Shown in pieces: positions 52,111 to 60,686 of a stretch of 64,000 nt of DNA (positions are counted from its first letter, which is position 1; each line of letters starts with the position of its first letter). Source of the stretch: an uncultured Bacilli bacterium (GTDB taxonomy: Bacteria > Bacillota_I > Bacilli_A > RF39 > UBA660); the NCBI GenBank assembly GCA_934098485.1, contig CAKOOH010000007.1:1-64000 (forward strand), given 5' to 3'. The position numbers and the translations under genes were made by a program. Under the pieces are notes generated by a model. That model ran no database searches, was not told the DNA's origin, and saw only the letters and a program-made list of their open reading frames with translations.

Positions 52111-53467
52111 AATTCCAGTAATTACTATAATTACCCTCTTTTTGATAGTAAGAGTCCATTAAAACAACATAAGGGAAGGTTTCTAATAGCTCGTTTTTAG
52201 TATAAATCATGGCACGAACACCGCTGATATAGGATAAACTTTCCGCTACATAGTAAGTATTAGTTTTTTCGTCAATACCAATTAGCATAGCAATATGACC
52301 CCACCAGTTTAATAAATCCCCTACTTTAATTTTATCAAAATTTTCTTTTAATTTAGTAAATTTGCCTAAGTCGGTACATTGATTATCACGATCTGGGCTT
52401 TCGCCAGCACCGATATCACCTGGATCAAAACCAGCTTGCTTAAGAGACCAAGTAATGAAACCAGAACAATCTAATCCATTAGGCATCATTTTGCCCATTG
52501 TATAACCATATTTAGCGTTTGATTCTAAATTCATGAGGTTGCATCCCCAAATAGCAGGTCCTTTCCAAGAGGCAGATATTTGCGATTTTTTGCTATCAGA
52601 CAGGTATAATCCTTGTTTATAGTATCTTCCTTCACCATCAGCAATATGAGTATTAATATTGCTTTTATCAGTATTTGAGATAGGCGTTCTACCATTTTCA
52701 TAAAAGTAAGGAACGCGGTATGCAAATTCTAAACTAAGGAACCTAGCAGCTGCTACTGCACCACCTCTTGTTAAATATCCACCTTCGTTTACTTTGTAAG
52801 CTAAAATGTCGTCTAAAAGACTTGCTTCTTCCTCGGTATAAGCATGGCATGTTAATAATTCTTTTTTATCTTTGGTGGCGTATGGCTTAGTTATTAAGCC
52901 AGTTACAATAACAGTTAATTTTTCGTCACGATTATTAGCAGTTATTGTGGCAGTACCTGAAGCAATACCAACTATTTTATTATCAACTACTTTTGCAACA
53001 TTTTCATCGGAACTTTTAAAGTTATAATTTATATTTTTTCCAATAGTTATATCATTATATTTTATTTCTTTTTCTTCACCTATAACGATGTAAATTTTTT
53101 CATTACTAAAAGCAAAATATAATACTTCACTTAAGGTATCATTTAATTTAATAATTTTAGTTCTAACACCACTTTTATTAGTTAAAAATATTTCGTAAGT
53201 ATCGTCTTTAGGGATTGTTAATTCACATGATTTATTTTGTCCTTTTTCTTTAAAAGATGATTTAACTCCTTTAGCATGGCAAGTAAAATCACGATTTATA
53301 AAATTTAAAACTCGATCAATTTTTAATGTAATAGTGTCATTTGCTTTATCATAGTTTATTAACTTAATATTAGCTAGTTCTAAGTTGTTAGATACTTTAT
53401 AAATGTAAAAACTAATGAAACATATAATTAATAAAAGCGGCAATATAATTGCTAACTTTTTTTTCAC
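52109..53467 (-). CDS. Membrane-anchored NlpC/P60-type cell-wall hydrolase with Ig-like domain
   Basis: A protein of 452 residues. An N-terminal membrane anchor (LAIILPLLLIICFISFYIY) is followed by a beta region, a Big_2-type Ig-like domain at about 140-195 (NVAKVVDNKIVGIASGTATI), and a C-terminal papain-like catalytic domain. The catalytic Cys is in NGLDCSGFITWSLKQAG and the His in KVGDLLNWWGHIAMLIG. Such enzymes cut peptide bonds in peptidoglycan. The start is GTG 53467 with AGAGG upstream; a TTG at 53476 abuts that site. Confidence 0.85.
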   Translation of the reverse strand: MKKKLAIILPLLLIICFISFYIYKVSNNLELANIKLINYDKANDTITLKIDRVLNFINRDFTCHAKGVKSSFKEKGQNKSCELTIPKDDTYEIFLTNKSGVRTKIIKLNDTLSEVLYFAFSNEKIYIVIGEEKEIKYNDITIGKNINYNFKSSDENVAKVVDNKIVGIASGTATITANNRDEKLTVIVTGLITKPYATKDKKELLTCHAYTEEEASLLDDILAYKVNEGGYLTRGGAVAAARFLSLEFAYRVPYFYENGRTPISNTDKSNINTHIADGEGRYYKQGLYLSDSKKSQISASWKGPAIWGCNLMNLESNAKYGYTMGKMMPNGLDCSGFITWSLKQAGFDPGDIGAGESPDRDNQCTDLGKFTKLKENFDKIKVGDLLNWWGHIAMLIGIDEKTNTYYVAESLSYISGVRAMIYTKNELLETFPYVVLMDSYYQKEGNYSNYWN

Positions 53468-53507
53468 TAAACTCAACCTCTAATCTCAAGAAAATTATAG
53501 CAAAAAA

Positions 53508-53528
53508 AGAATCTATTTACTAGATACT
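53508..53528 (-). terminator. Terminator of the dnaG-sigA-trmK operon
   Basis: On the minus strand AGTATCTA pairs with TAGATTCT (one mismatch) around a 5-nt loop that holds the trmK stop, followed by a T run. Confidence 0.65.
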
Positions 53529-54179
53529 TTTTATTATTTTTTTAATTTGTTTTATTTTTATTAAACTATTTATTTTTGCTTTAATTTTATAATATGGAAT
53601 GTTTTTGTAAATTTGCATTTCTTTTTTTAAAACATAAGCAAAATATTTTTCATTTTCTTTATTTTTTCTTAAGATTGGACCATATAATAAATCTAGTTTG
53701 TTATATCTTTTGGTACCTTTTTTAAAGCAAATATTTAAATAATATTTATTATTATCAATTATGCTTGTTTCTCCAGATATATAGTAACCTTTTTTGATGA
53801 TTTCTGTTCTTAGAAGGTAGTGATCATTATTGGACTGAGTAATTATTTTATTAATTTGATTTACTTTATTACTATCTAGTATTTTTATAATTGTACTTGC
53901 TCCCATGCCACTTATTATTAAAGTGTTAACGTCTTCATCAATATCTTTAATGCCATCGGATAATTTAGCCTTAATTTTATCTTCTAAATGATATTTAGTG
54001 ATGTTTTTTAAACCATTATTAATAGCTCCTTCATTTATATCACTTATAGATGCTTTGGTTACTAGTTTATTTAAAACTAAATAAATACTTAAATAAGCGT
54101 GATCACAGCCAATATCGGCAGTAATATCTTCTTTATTTAGAAAAGGTACTAAAGAAGATAACCTAGGAGATAATTTCAT
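53520..54179 (-). CDS. trmK: tRNA (adenine-N1)-methyltransferase TrmK
   Basis: A 219-residue SAM-dependent methyltransferase of the TrmK/YqfN family: LSPRLSSLVPFLNKEDITADIGCDHAYLS is broken here for length into LSPRLSSLV and ADIGCDHAYLS, motif I; LIISGMGASTIIKIL is the conserved SGMG loop. It methylates A22 in tRNA. It overlaps sigA as TAATG, and the dnaG-sigA-trmK order is that of Bacillus. Confidence 0.93.
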   Translation of the reverse strand: MKLSPRLSSLVPFLNKEDITADIGCDHAYLSIYLVLNKLVTKASISDINEGAINNGLKNITKYHLEDKIKAKLSDGIKDIDEDVNTLIISGMGASTIIKILDSNKVNQINKIITQSNNDHYLLRTEIIKKGYYISGETSIIDNNKYYLNICFKKGTKRYNKLDLLYGPILRKNKENEKYFAYVLKKEMQIYKNIPYYKIKAKINSLIKIKQIKKIIKSI

Positions 54180-55291
54180 TAATCCACCATGAAGTCTTTT
54201 AATTTTTTAGCACGAGATGGATGTCTTAATTTTCTTAAGGCTTTGGCTTCAATTTGTCTTATTCTTTCACGAGTGACATTAAATCTTTTGCCAACTTCTT
54301 CTAGGGTATAACTAGTACCATCTATAAGGCCAAAACGTAGTTCTAAAACTTGTTGTTCTCTTGGTTGTAAGGTAGATAGAACAGATTTAATTTCTTCTTT
54401 TAAGATTTCATTTGTAGCATAATCTTCTGGTCTCATACTTCTTTCATCAGGAACAAAGTCACCTAAATGAGAATCTTCTTCTTCACCGATGGGAGTTTCT
54501 AAACTTACAGGATCTTGACTAATCTTGATAACTTCTCTAACTTTTTCAACGGAAATCCCCATTTTTTTAGCAAGTTCTTCTTCACTTGGTTCTCTATTTA
54601 ATTCTAGAGTAAGTTGTCTTTGAATTCTAGCCATTTTATTTATAGTTTCAACCATATGAACAGGAACACGAATTGTTCTTGCTTGATCGGCTAAGGCTCT
54701 GGTAATGGCTTGTCTAATCCACCATGTAGCGTATGTTGAAAATTTATATCCTTTATCATAGTCGAATTTTTCAACGGCTTTCATTAAACCGATATTTCCT
54801 TCTTGAATTAAATCTAAAAACAATAAACCACGGCCTACATATCTTTTAGCAATAGATACAACAAGACGTAAGTTTGACTCAGCTAAAATATTTTTAGCTT
54901 CTTCATCACCATTAGCAACTCTAATAGATAAATTCATTTCTTCTTCAGGACTTAACAAACTGATGCGACCAATTTCTTTTAAATACATACGAACTGGATC
55001 ATTAATATTAATGTCTTTAGTTAATTCTTCATCATTTAGAACAACTACTTCTTCTTCAACTATCTTATTTTGTTTCCCACTTTCACTTGATTCATTTTCA
55101 CTAGTAACAACGGCGATGCCATTTTCTACAAATAAGTTATATAGTTCATCTAGAGCATCACTATCAATGTCTAATCCTTTTAAAGCACTTGCTAGGTCTT
55201 CAAAAGTGATAAATCCTTCTTTTTTACCTTTTTTTAATAATTCTTCTTTTCTTTCATCAAATGTTTTTATTTCTTTAACAGTCTTTGCCAT
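54179..55291 (-). CDS. sigA: Primary sigma factor SigA/RpoD
   Basis: A 370-residue group 1 sigma factor. A short region 1.1 is followed by region 1.2 (DPVRMYLKEIGRISLLSPEEE), regions 2.1-2.4 (LRLVVSIAKRYVGRG, DLIQEGNIGLMKAVEKFDY, FSTYATWWIRQAITRA), region 3 and region 4.2 (TLEEVGKRFNVTRERIRQIE). It matches the TTGACA/TATAAT promoters seen throughout the window. Starts and stops overlap with dnaG and trmK as TAATG. Confidence 0.97.
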   Translation of the reverse strand: MAKTVKEIKTFDERKEELLKKGKKEGFITFEDLASALKGLDIDSDALDELYNLFVENGIAVVTSENESSESGKQNKIVEEEVVVLNDEELTKDININDPVRMYLKEIGRISLLSPEEEMNLSIRVANGDEEAKNILAESNLRLVVSIAKRYVGRGLLFLDLIQEGNIGLMKAVEKFDYDKGYKFSTYATWWIRQAITRALADQARTIRVPVHMVETINKMARIQRQLTLELNREPSEEELAKKMGISVEKVREVIKISQDPVSLETPIGEEEDSHLGDFVPDERSMRPEDYATNEILKEEIKSVLSTLQPREQQVLELRFGLIDGTSYTLEEVGKRFNVTRERIRQIEAKALRKLRHPSRAKKLKDFMVD

Positions 55292-57021
55292 TAATCTTCA
55301 CTCCCTCGTTTTAATTTGATTATTATATCATTTATTTCTTCTTTTTTATTAATATCTGTTTCATTTTTTAATTCTTCTTTTAATTTTTCGATTTGATTTT
55401 CTTTAATCCATTCTTTTATAATGGCTACATATTTAGGGAAATCTTCGTCTATGTTATTTTGGACGTCGTTATCATTTATAATTCTCATGATTATATCTTT
55501 ATATGGAAAATCTTTTATATAAGTAATAAAATCGGCTAAAGAAAACTCTTTATTTATATTTTTAAATGCTAGAATGTCATTAGCGATTAGTTTGTATGTT
55601 TTATCAGGAAAATAATTTAAGTCTTTTTGATATAGTCTAATATATTTAGGATTATTCATCATCGCATATAAGATGGCTTCGGCAGCTTTATTATATCTGG
55701 TAAGTTTAATTTTGGATTTTCTAACAATTTTTATTTCTTTTGGCGGTGGTGAATCTTTCTTTACTAATTTTGCTTCAATTACTTCCCTATCAATATGGTA
55801 TTCTTCAGATAGTTTATTTATTGTAATGTTTTTTAAAACTTCGTCATCAGAATTATTTAACTCTTCAATTATTTTATTAATATATGCGGCAAGTTCATCG
55901 GCTTTATTTAAATTTTTATTTTTTTTGTAATAATTTAGTTTAAAATCAAAATATGTTATAGCACCATATAAAGCATTTTTAAAGGCGTCTTTACCTTTTT
56001 CTAAAATGTATGAGTCAGGATCTTTGTTACCGGATAATCTTACAACAGTTACTTCAATACCGGCTTTAGTTAACTCTTCGCCGTTAGCAACTGTACTCTT
56101 TTCGCCCGCATCATCATTATCCATCATTAATATAACTTTAGCATTTAGTTTTTTAAGAAGGTTAATATGATCTTTTGTAAGAGCTGTGCCCATGGTAGCA
56201 ACAACGTTTTTGTAACCGATTGAATAAACTCTTATGGCATCGATTTGTCCTTCTACGATTATGATAGTTTTGGTTTTAATTACTTCACTTTTACATTTAT
56301 CATAATTATAGAGTATATGCCCTTTTTTAAAAATATTACTTTCCTTAGAGTTAATATATTTACTAGAACTTTCACCGCTATATATACGGGCGGAAAATGC
56401 TACTACATTGCCTTTATCATTACAAATAGGGAAAGTGATTCTGTTTTTAAATAAATCTTGTAAAGTATCACTTTTGATGGCAAGAGAATAATCTATTATT
56501 TCTTTATCAGTGTAACCTTTAGTTTTTAATAATTTGTTTAAATTGTTGTCGTTTAAGGCAAGACCAATATTAAATTCTTTGATTATTTCTTCGCTAAGAT
56601 GTCTTTTGTTTATAAGATAATTTTTAGCATCCTCACCTTTTTTACTGCTTAAATTATTAATAAAGTATTTGTTTGCTAAATCTAGGAGGTCATAATATTT
56701 TTTATTAGGATTATTTGCTAAGGGATTAATATTTAAATAGTGTCCGACTTTATCAGCGACGATTTTTACAGATGTTACAAAATCTACATTTTCATAGTTT
56801 TGAACAAAAGTAAAGACATTTCCGGTGGCACCACAAACAAAGCAAGTATATATTTGTCTTTCTGGTGATACACTTAAACTTGGTGAGTGATCGTCATGAA
56901 AGGGACATACACCAAAGTAGTTTTTTCCCTTGGGAATTAAATTTATATAACTAGAAATTATATCTACAATATCTGCTTTATTTCTAATTGCATTTATTTC
57001 TTCATTTGGTATCATTGCCAT
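55291..57021 (-). CDS. dnaG: DNA primase DnaG
   Basis: A 576-residue primase. The N-terminal zinc site is CPFHDDHSPSL and CFVCGATGN (CHC2 type), the Toprim core has IIIVEGQIDAIRV and LMMDNDDAGEKST, and the C-terminal helicase-binding region is helical. It lays RNA primers for replication. AGAGGGTG is 7 nt before the ATG. It heads the dnaG-sigA-trmK macromolecular synthesis operon. Confidence 0.97.
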   Translation of the reverse strand: MAMIPNEEINAIRNKADIVDIISSYINLIPKGKNYFGVCPFHDDHSPSLSVSPERQIYTCFVCGATGNVFTFVQNYENVDFVTSVKIVADKVGHYLNINPLANNPNKKYYDLLDLANKYFINNLSSKKGEDAKNYLINKRHLSEEIIKEFNIGLALNDNNLNKLLKTKGYTDKEIIDYSLAIKSDTLQDLFKNRITFPICNDKGNVVAFSARIYSGESSSKYINSKESNIFKKGHILYNYDKCKSEVIKTKTIIIVEGQIDAIRVYSIGYKNVVATMGTALTKDHINLLKKLNAKVILMMDNDDAGEKSTVANGEELTKAGIEVTVVRLSGNKDPDSYILEKGKDAFKNALYGAITYFDFKLNYYKKNKNLNKADELAAYINKIIEELNNSDDEVLKNITINKLSEEYHIDREVIEAKLVKKDSPPPKEIKIVRKSKIKLTRYNKAAEAILYAMMNNPKYIRLYQKDLNYFPDKTYKLIANDILAFKNINKEFSLADFITYIKDFPYKDIIMRIINDNDVQNNIDEDFPKYVAIIKEWIKENQIEKLKEELKNETDINKKEEINDIIIKLKRGSED

Positions 57022-57125
57022 AGAAAAACACCCTCTAATTATTATTTATTAACCGAAGGTGCCCATTTTCCTTTATTTTTTTGTCAAATTTTTAGATTTT
57101 TGTGAATTTTCGGGGTTAATAAGAA

Positions 57126-57149
57126 AAAACAAGCAGTTTTGCTTGTTTT
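57126..57149 (-). terminator. Terminator of surface gene 4
   Basis: AAAACAAGCA and TGCTTGTTTT form a 10-bp perfect stem around a 4-nt loop, with a T run on the minus strand; it may also act on the plus strand. Confidence 0.85.
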
Positions 57150-57151
57150 AA

Positions 57152-58462
57152 TTAGGCCCATAAGGCTTTAATAGTAGTATCAGTATCATTTAAAACAAAA
57201 AAGTAATCATCGAAAAAGGATAAATTTTCATTGCACCATTCTTTTGTTGGTTCGTTTCCAGAGCCAAATGCAGCAGTTAAATCAATTAACTGAACACTAT
57301 CTATATTGATTTCTTCAGCATCATAAAAATACACGGGTCTAATACTATATTCACTACTTGATACGGCTGACTTAAAACTAAAAGAAATGCGTTGCCAGCT
57401 GTCGCTAGCGGATAATTCTACATTACCATATTCTGGATAGTTAGGATTAGAAGCTCCAGCATTTTCTTTAAATATATCAAACTGAGAATGAGAGGTTCCG
57501 GTTTTAGACGGAAAATAAATATATTCGCTTCCATAATATACATGATTTATTGTTAAGGTTTTATTTCTTTGCAGTAAAATTCTTAAAGTTGCCGTAGGAT
57601 TATTAATTTTAATACTACTATTACCAGAATATTTTTGCGTATAATCTAGAGATGCATTTAATGAATTTGTCCAATTCCAGTCATTTAAATTGTTTTCAAA
57701 ATTACCATTTATAACTAAATTTTTTAATATGTTTCCATTACCATTAGTTATTTCCCAGCCATTAAATGTTGCATTTTCTTTTGTCGGAGATATTAGTTCT
57801 AATTTTTCACCTGCCATATATTCTTCTTTAAATCCTTGGTTAGAAATACCACCATTTAAGTCGACGTTTAATTTAATATATTTTACGGCTGGACTACTTA
57901 AAGCAACTATTTTTCCTTTATAATGTTTATTACCACCATTATTCCAAGTTATATTTTCATCTATCCATAGCCTTAAATTAAATGTTTTAGTGGCTTTACC
58001 ATGAATATAGTATGTTCCTAATACATGAGATGATCTAGCGTTAGTTTCTGTCGGAGCCGCTTCTTTAAACTGGCTTAAAAGACTTTTTTCTGTTAAATTA
58101 TTTTCTATATTATCAAGTTTTACTTTTAGATATTCATCTTTTAAATATTCATCATCTTTTATGCCATCAATACTTAAATCTTCTAAATTAATAGATACAT
58201 TTACTCCCATGTTACATTCATTTGTTAAAGTGAAAGTGTAAGGATTTAATTTTTCACCCTCTTCATCGGTTATAGAATAGGCATTATTTAATTCTATATC
58301 ATTTTCACCAGTTAGACTAACTTTAAGACATTCTAAGGTATTTACGATGTTATCATTTTCTTGCGTACTTTTACCACGCAAATATGCATAAGTTATTCCC
58401 GACAGACTTAAAACTATACCTATAATAGAAATTATTATCAAGGTTTTCTCTTTTCTTCTCAT
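57152..58462 (-). CDS. Exported surface protein 4: TasA-like N-terminus, InlB-type repeat split by a phage-tail/CBM-like module
   Basis: A 436-residue protein. Residues 1-28 are a signal segment ending ITYAYL, followed to about 190 by the beta domain of the family (STQENDNIVNTLECLKVSL; NPYTFTLTNECN). An InlB-type repeat starts at about 196 (LNVDLNGGISNQGF, FNGWEITNGNGN) and its expected end (NDTDTTIKALWA) appears only at the C-terminus. Between them sits a module of about 170 residues with LVINGNFENNLNDW, YSGNSSIKI, SWQRISFSF and DLTAAFGSGNEPTKEW, resembling carbohydrate-binding and phage-tail modules. The promoter is the interrupted G-tract version. It lies between rnfD and dnaG. Confidence 0.83.
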   Translation of the reverse strand: MRRKEKTLIIISIIGIVLSLSGITYAYLRGKSTQENDNIVNTLECLKVSLTGENDIELNNAYSITDEEGEKLNPYTFTLTNECNMGVNVSINLEDLSIDGIKDDEYLKDEYLKVKLDNIENNLTEKSLLSQFKEAAPTETNARSSHVLGTYYIHGKATKTFNLRLWIDENITWNNGGNKHYKGKIVALSSPAVKYIKLNVDLNGGISNQGFKEEYMAGEKLELISPTKENATFNGWEITNGNGNILKNLVINGNFENNLNDWNWTNSLNASLDYTQKYSGNSSIKINNPTATLRILLQRNKTLTINHVYYGSEYIYFPSKTGTSHSQFDIFKENAGASNPNYPEYGNVELSASDSWQRISFSFKSAVSSSEYSIRPVYFYDAEEINIDSVQLIDLTAAFGSGNEPTKEWCNENLSFFDDYFFVLNDTDTTIKALWA

Positions 58463-58490
58463 ATCTAAATCACCCGATATTTTCTATATA

Positions 58491-58519
58491 ATTATACTAA
58501 TAACCCCACCCCATGTCAA
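58491..58519 (-). promoter_or_regulatory. G-rich promoter of surface gene 4 (GGGGTGGGG, 17-bp spacer)
   Basis: On the minus strand TTGACA (58514-58519), spacer of 17 bp with GGGGTGGGG (58504-58512), then TATAAT (58491-58496). It is the same promoter as at 17159 and 25458 but with the G run broken by T and one base longer, which gives ideal spacing and should be much less prone to slippage. Confidence 0.88.
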
Positions 58520-58536
58520 GTTAATATTACGCATAC

Positions 58537-58563
58537 AAAAAGTCTATGGTATTAACCATAAAC
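58537..58563 (-). terminator. Terminator hairpin of the surface-cassette block (copy 4)
   Basis: On the minus strand GTTTATGGT and ACCATAGAC pair (one G-T) around TAAT, followed by T5. It ends the rnfD transcript. It is nearly the same hairpin as at 17115. Confidence 0.88.
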
Positions 58564-58594
58564 TCTGCTAATTTTGTAAAAATTATTTTTTTGT

Positions 58595-59494
58595 TTAGGC
58601 GAAAAACTTATCGATTGTTTTATGACAAATGCTTGCAATGATAATACCACCTAACGCTGCAAGTGGCGGATATATTAGATACATGCCAAATGTTAAAATT
58701 CCAATGATAACACTATAGATAATTTGTCCTTTATAGGTATAAGGACTAGATAATGGCTCGGTAGCAATAAAGACAAAACTAAATAAGACGTTGTTAGCAA
58801 AAATATTATCTAAAATGCTGCCAATATTACCAGTTATAATACAGTAAATTAACATACATGATACATATGTGATAGTACTATATAAAGGAACATTTTTTTT
58901 GTAAAATGATTGATTACATAAAATTAATAAGCTGATAATTAAAACGATTACATTGGTAGCATTGATACCACCACTACCCTTTCCTAGTAAATAATCGAGT
59001 GCTATTAAATTTAAATCATTATTGCTTTCTAATTTGTTTAAGAAGGAAAAATCGCCTGTTAAATTGATACAAAAGATAATTAACAGACTAGTTAAAGCAA
59101 CTATATTTATATCTGATGATTTAAAAAATTTACTAATCATTAATGATAGAAAAGTTATCATAATAAATAAAAATATATTAGTATTGATACTTATTACAGA
59201 AGCAATTAGTAATCCATAAAAAGGATGAAATGAGGTAAACATGATACTAGATAGTTTATCTTTACTTTTTCTAAATATTCTTTCATGAATAATGTTTACG
59301 GATATGCCAATTGTAAGTCCTAAAATATCAAAAATTAAAGGTTTTAGCATTCCAAGAAAACTAACCAAATGATTAATGTATAAGTTGATTCCATTTTTAT
59401 AAAATCCGGCAATTATAAGAGGCAATAAAGAGATAAATAGATATATGTTAATTTTTTTAAGATTCATTTTTGATTTTATAAATACATCTTTCAT
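58595..59494 (-). CDS. rnfD: RnfD/NqrB-like membrane subunit
   Basis: A 299-residue membrane protein with about nine helices. SFHPFYGLLIASVIS, the loop LLGKGSGGINATNV (the Thr may be the covalent FMN site, normally in an S/T-A-T motif), and the C-terminal VFIATEPLSSPYTYKGQIIYSVIIG match RnfD/NqrB proteins. It would carry electrons or pump ions in the Rnf complex. It overlaps rnfC by 4 nt, but rnfG, E, A and B do not follow; the next gene is a surface cassette. Confidence 0.85.
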   Translation of the reverse strand: MKDVFIKSKMNLKKINIYLFISLLPLIIAGFYKNGINLYINHLVSFLGMLKPLIFDILGLTIGISVNIIHERIFRKSKDKLSSIMFTSFHPFYGLLIASVISINTNIFLFIMITFLSLMISKFFKSSDINIVALTSLLIIFCINLTGDFSFLNKLESNNDLNLIALDYLLGKGSGGINATNVIVLIISLLILCNQSFYKKNVPLYSTITYVSCMLIYCIITGNIGSILDNIFANNVLFSFVFIATEPLSSPYTYKGQIIYSVIIGILTFGMYLIYPPLAALGGIIIASICHKTIDKFFA

Positions 59495-60621
59495 TTTTTG
59501 CCTCCCATTAATTTAATTTTTGAAGGACATATATAATTGCATAAACCGCATTTAATACATTTATCCATGCGTAATTTCTCTTTAGGATTTGCTTTGACAG
59601 GGCAATGAAGTACGCATAGACCACAATTAATGCATTTACGAGTTTTTTCTTGTTGCTCACTAGTTATAAAAATACTTCTTGTTAAGGGCGTAACTACAGC
59701 ATTTAAACTAGGAATTGTATATCCTGATAAAAGACCATTAATAACAATTTTAAAGTTTTCATCTTTAACTTTGAAAAAATTTGCAATTATATCACCAATA
59801 TTTGTACCAATTTTAACTAGCATAACAGCGGGTTTATCAATTAAATCTCCTGATATAGTTATTAATTTTTCAGTTATTGGTTTTTTCTTTTTTAAAACAT
59901 TATAAATGGCAAAAACATCTTCAACGGTAAGAAATATAACACCTTTGCCTTTTTTCTTTTCAGTTACTAATTCATTAATTAAAATGTCCTTTTGTCCAAT
60001 AGGATATAAGTCAGGCATTAATTTTAGATTTATATTAGGGTATGTTCCAATTTGATCTACTAAGGTTTTAACATTGTCACTATCATTATTTTTAATGGCA
60101 AAAAAGCATTTATGAATTTGTAAGATATGACTTATAGCGTCTATACATTCTAAAATTTCGTTAGTGTGAGATTTAATTAAGAAACTCATTGTTTCTTCGT
60201 ATGGTTCATAGTCAATCCCACTAATTACTAAGGTCTCACCTTCTAAAGGACCATTATAGGCATTATAAATTTTAATAGTGTTTTTAAATTCATCTGGTTT
60301 ATAGTTTGTAATGTTTTTTAAGACACCTTTTACTTTATAAGTTTTTTCTTTAAAATCGTTTTCTATAACAATAGTTGGGGCTTTCTTTCCATCAACAATG
60401 CTTTCACTAGCACCGATTATAGTGCCGGAAATGGGACTATAGACATAATCATCATCATTATGTAATACTAAACCATTTAATAAGACATATTCGTTACTTT
60501 TAATATCGACATTATATTTTTTTTCGTAAGGGATATAAACATTATCGGGATTTAAATATTCTTTTATTTCTTTAGCGTAATTTATTTTTAAATTTTCTTC
60601 TATTTTAATTAATCTTGGCAT
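59491..60621 (-). CDS. rnfC: RnfC-like ferredoxin-type subunit
   Basis: A 376-residue protein. The N-terminal barrel-sandwich part has YVYSPISGTIIGASE; the central SLBB/FMN-dehydrogenase-like region is less conserved; the C-terminus has two 4Fe-4S motifs, CINCGLCVLHCPVKA and CIKCGLCNYICPSKI. RnfC is the NADH-binding face of Rnf. It is shorter than the usual 430 or so and lacks part of the NADH-dehydrogenase-like domain, so it might be an RnfC-type protein with another partner. Confidence 0.85.
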   Translation of the reverse strand: MPRLIKIEENLKINYAKEIKEYLNPDNVYIPYEKKYNVDIKSNEYVLLNGLVLHNDDDYVYSPISGTIIGASESIVDGKKAPTIVIENDFKEKTYKVKGVLKNITNYKPDEFKNTIKIYNAYNGPLEGETLVISGIDYEPYEETMSFLIKSHTNEILECIDAISHILQIHKCFFAIKNNDSDNVKTLVDQIGTYPNINLKLMPDLYPIGQKDILINELVTEKKKGKGVIFLTVEDVFAIYNVLKKKKPITEKLITISGDLIDKPAVMLVKIGTNIGDIIANFFKVKDENFKIVINGLLSGYTIPSLNAVVTPLTRSIFITSEQQEKTRKCINCGLCVLHCPVKANPKEKLRMDKCIKCGLCNYICPSKIKLMGGKK

Positions 60622-60647
60622 AACACCACCTTAGTAAATTATAGCAA

Positions 60648-60686
60648 AAAAAATAGGCGTTTACTATAGTAAACACACCTATTTTT
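60648..60686 (-). terminator. topA terminator
   Basis: AAAAATAGG and CCTATTTTT form the outer stem and the palindrome GTTTACTATAGTAAAC the inner one. The topA stop TAG lies in the outer arm. Confidence 0.8.

Noticed and set aside
25391..58563. An invertible segment driven by Xer at the cassette repeats
   Set aside because: The cassette repeats show no dif-like arms. The inverted order of copy 4 fits simple co-orientation with replication on the other side of the terminus.
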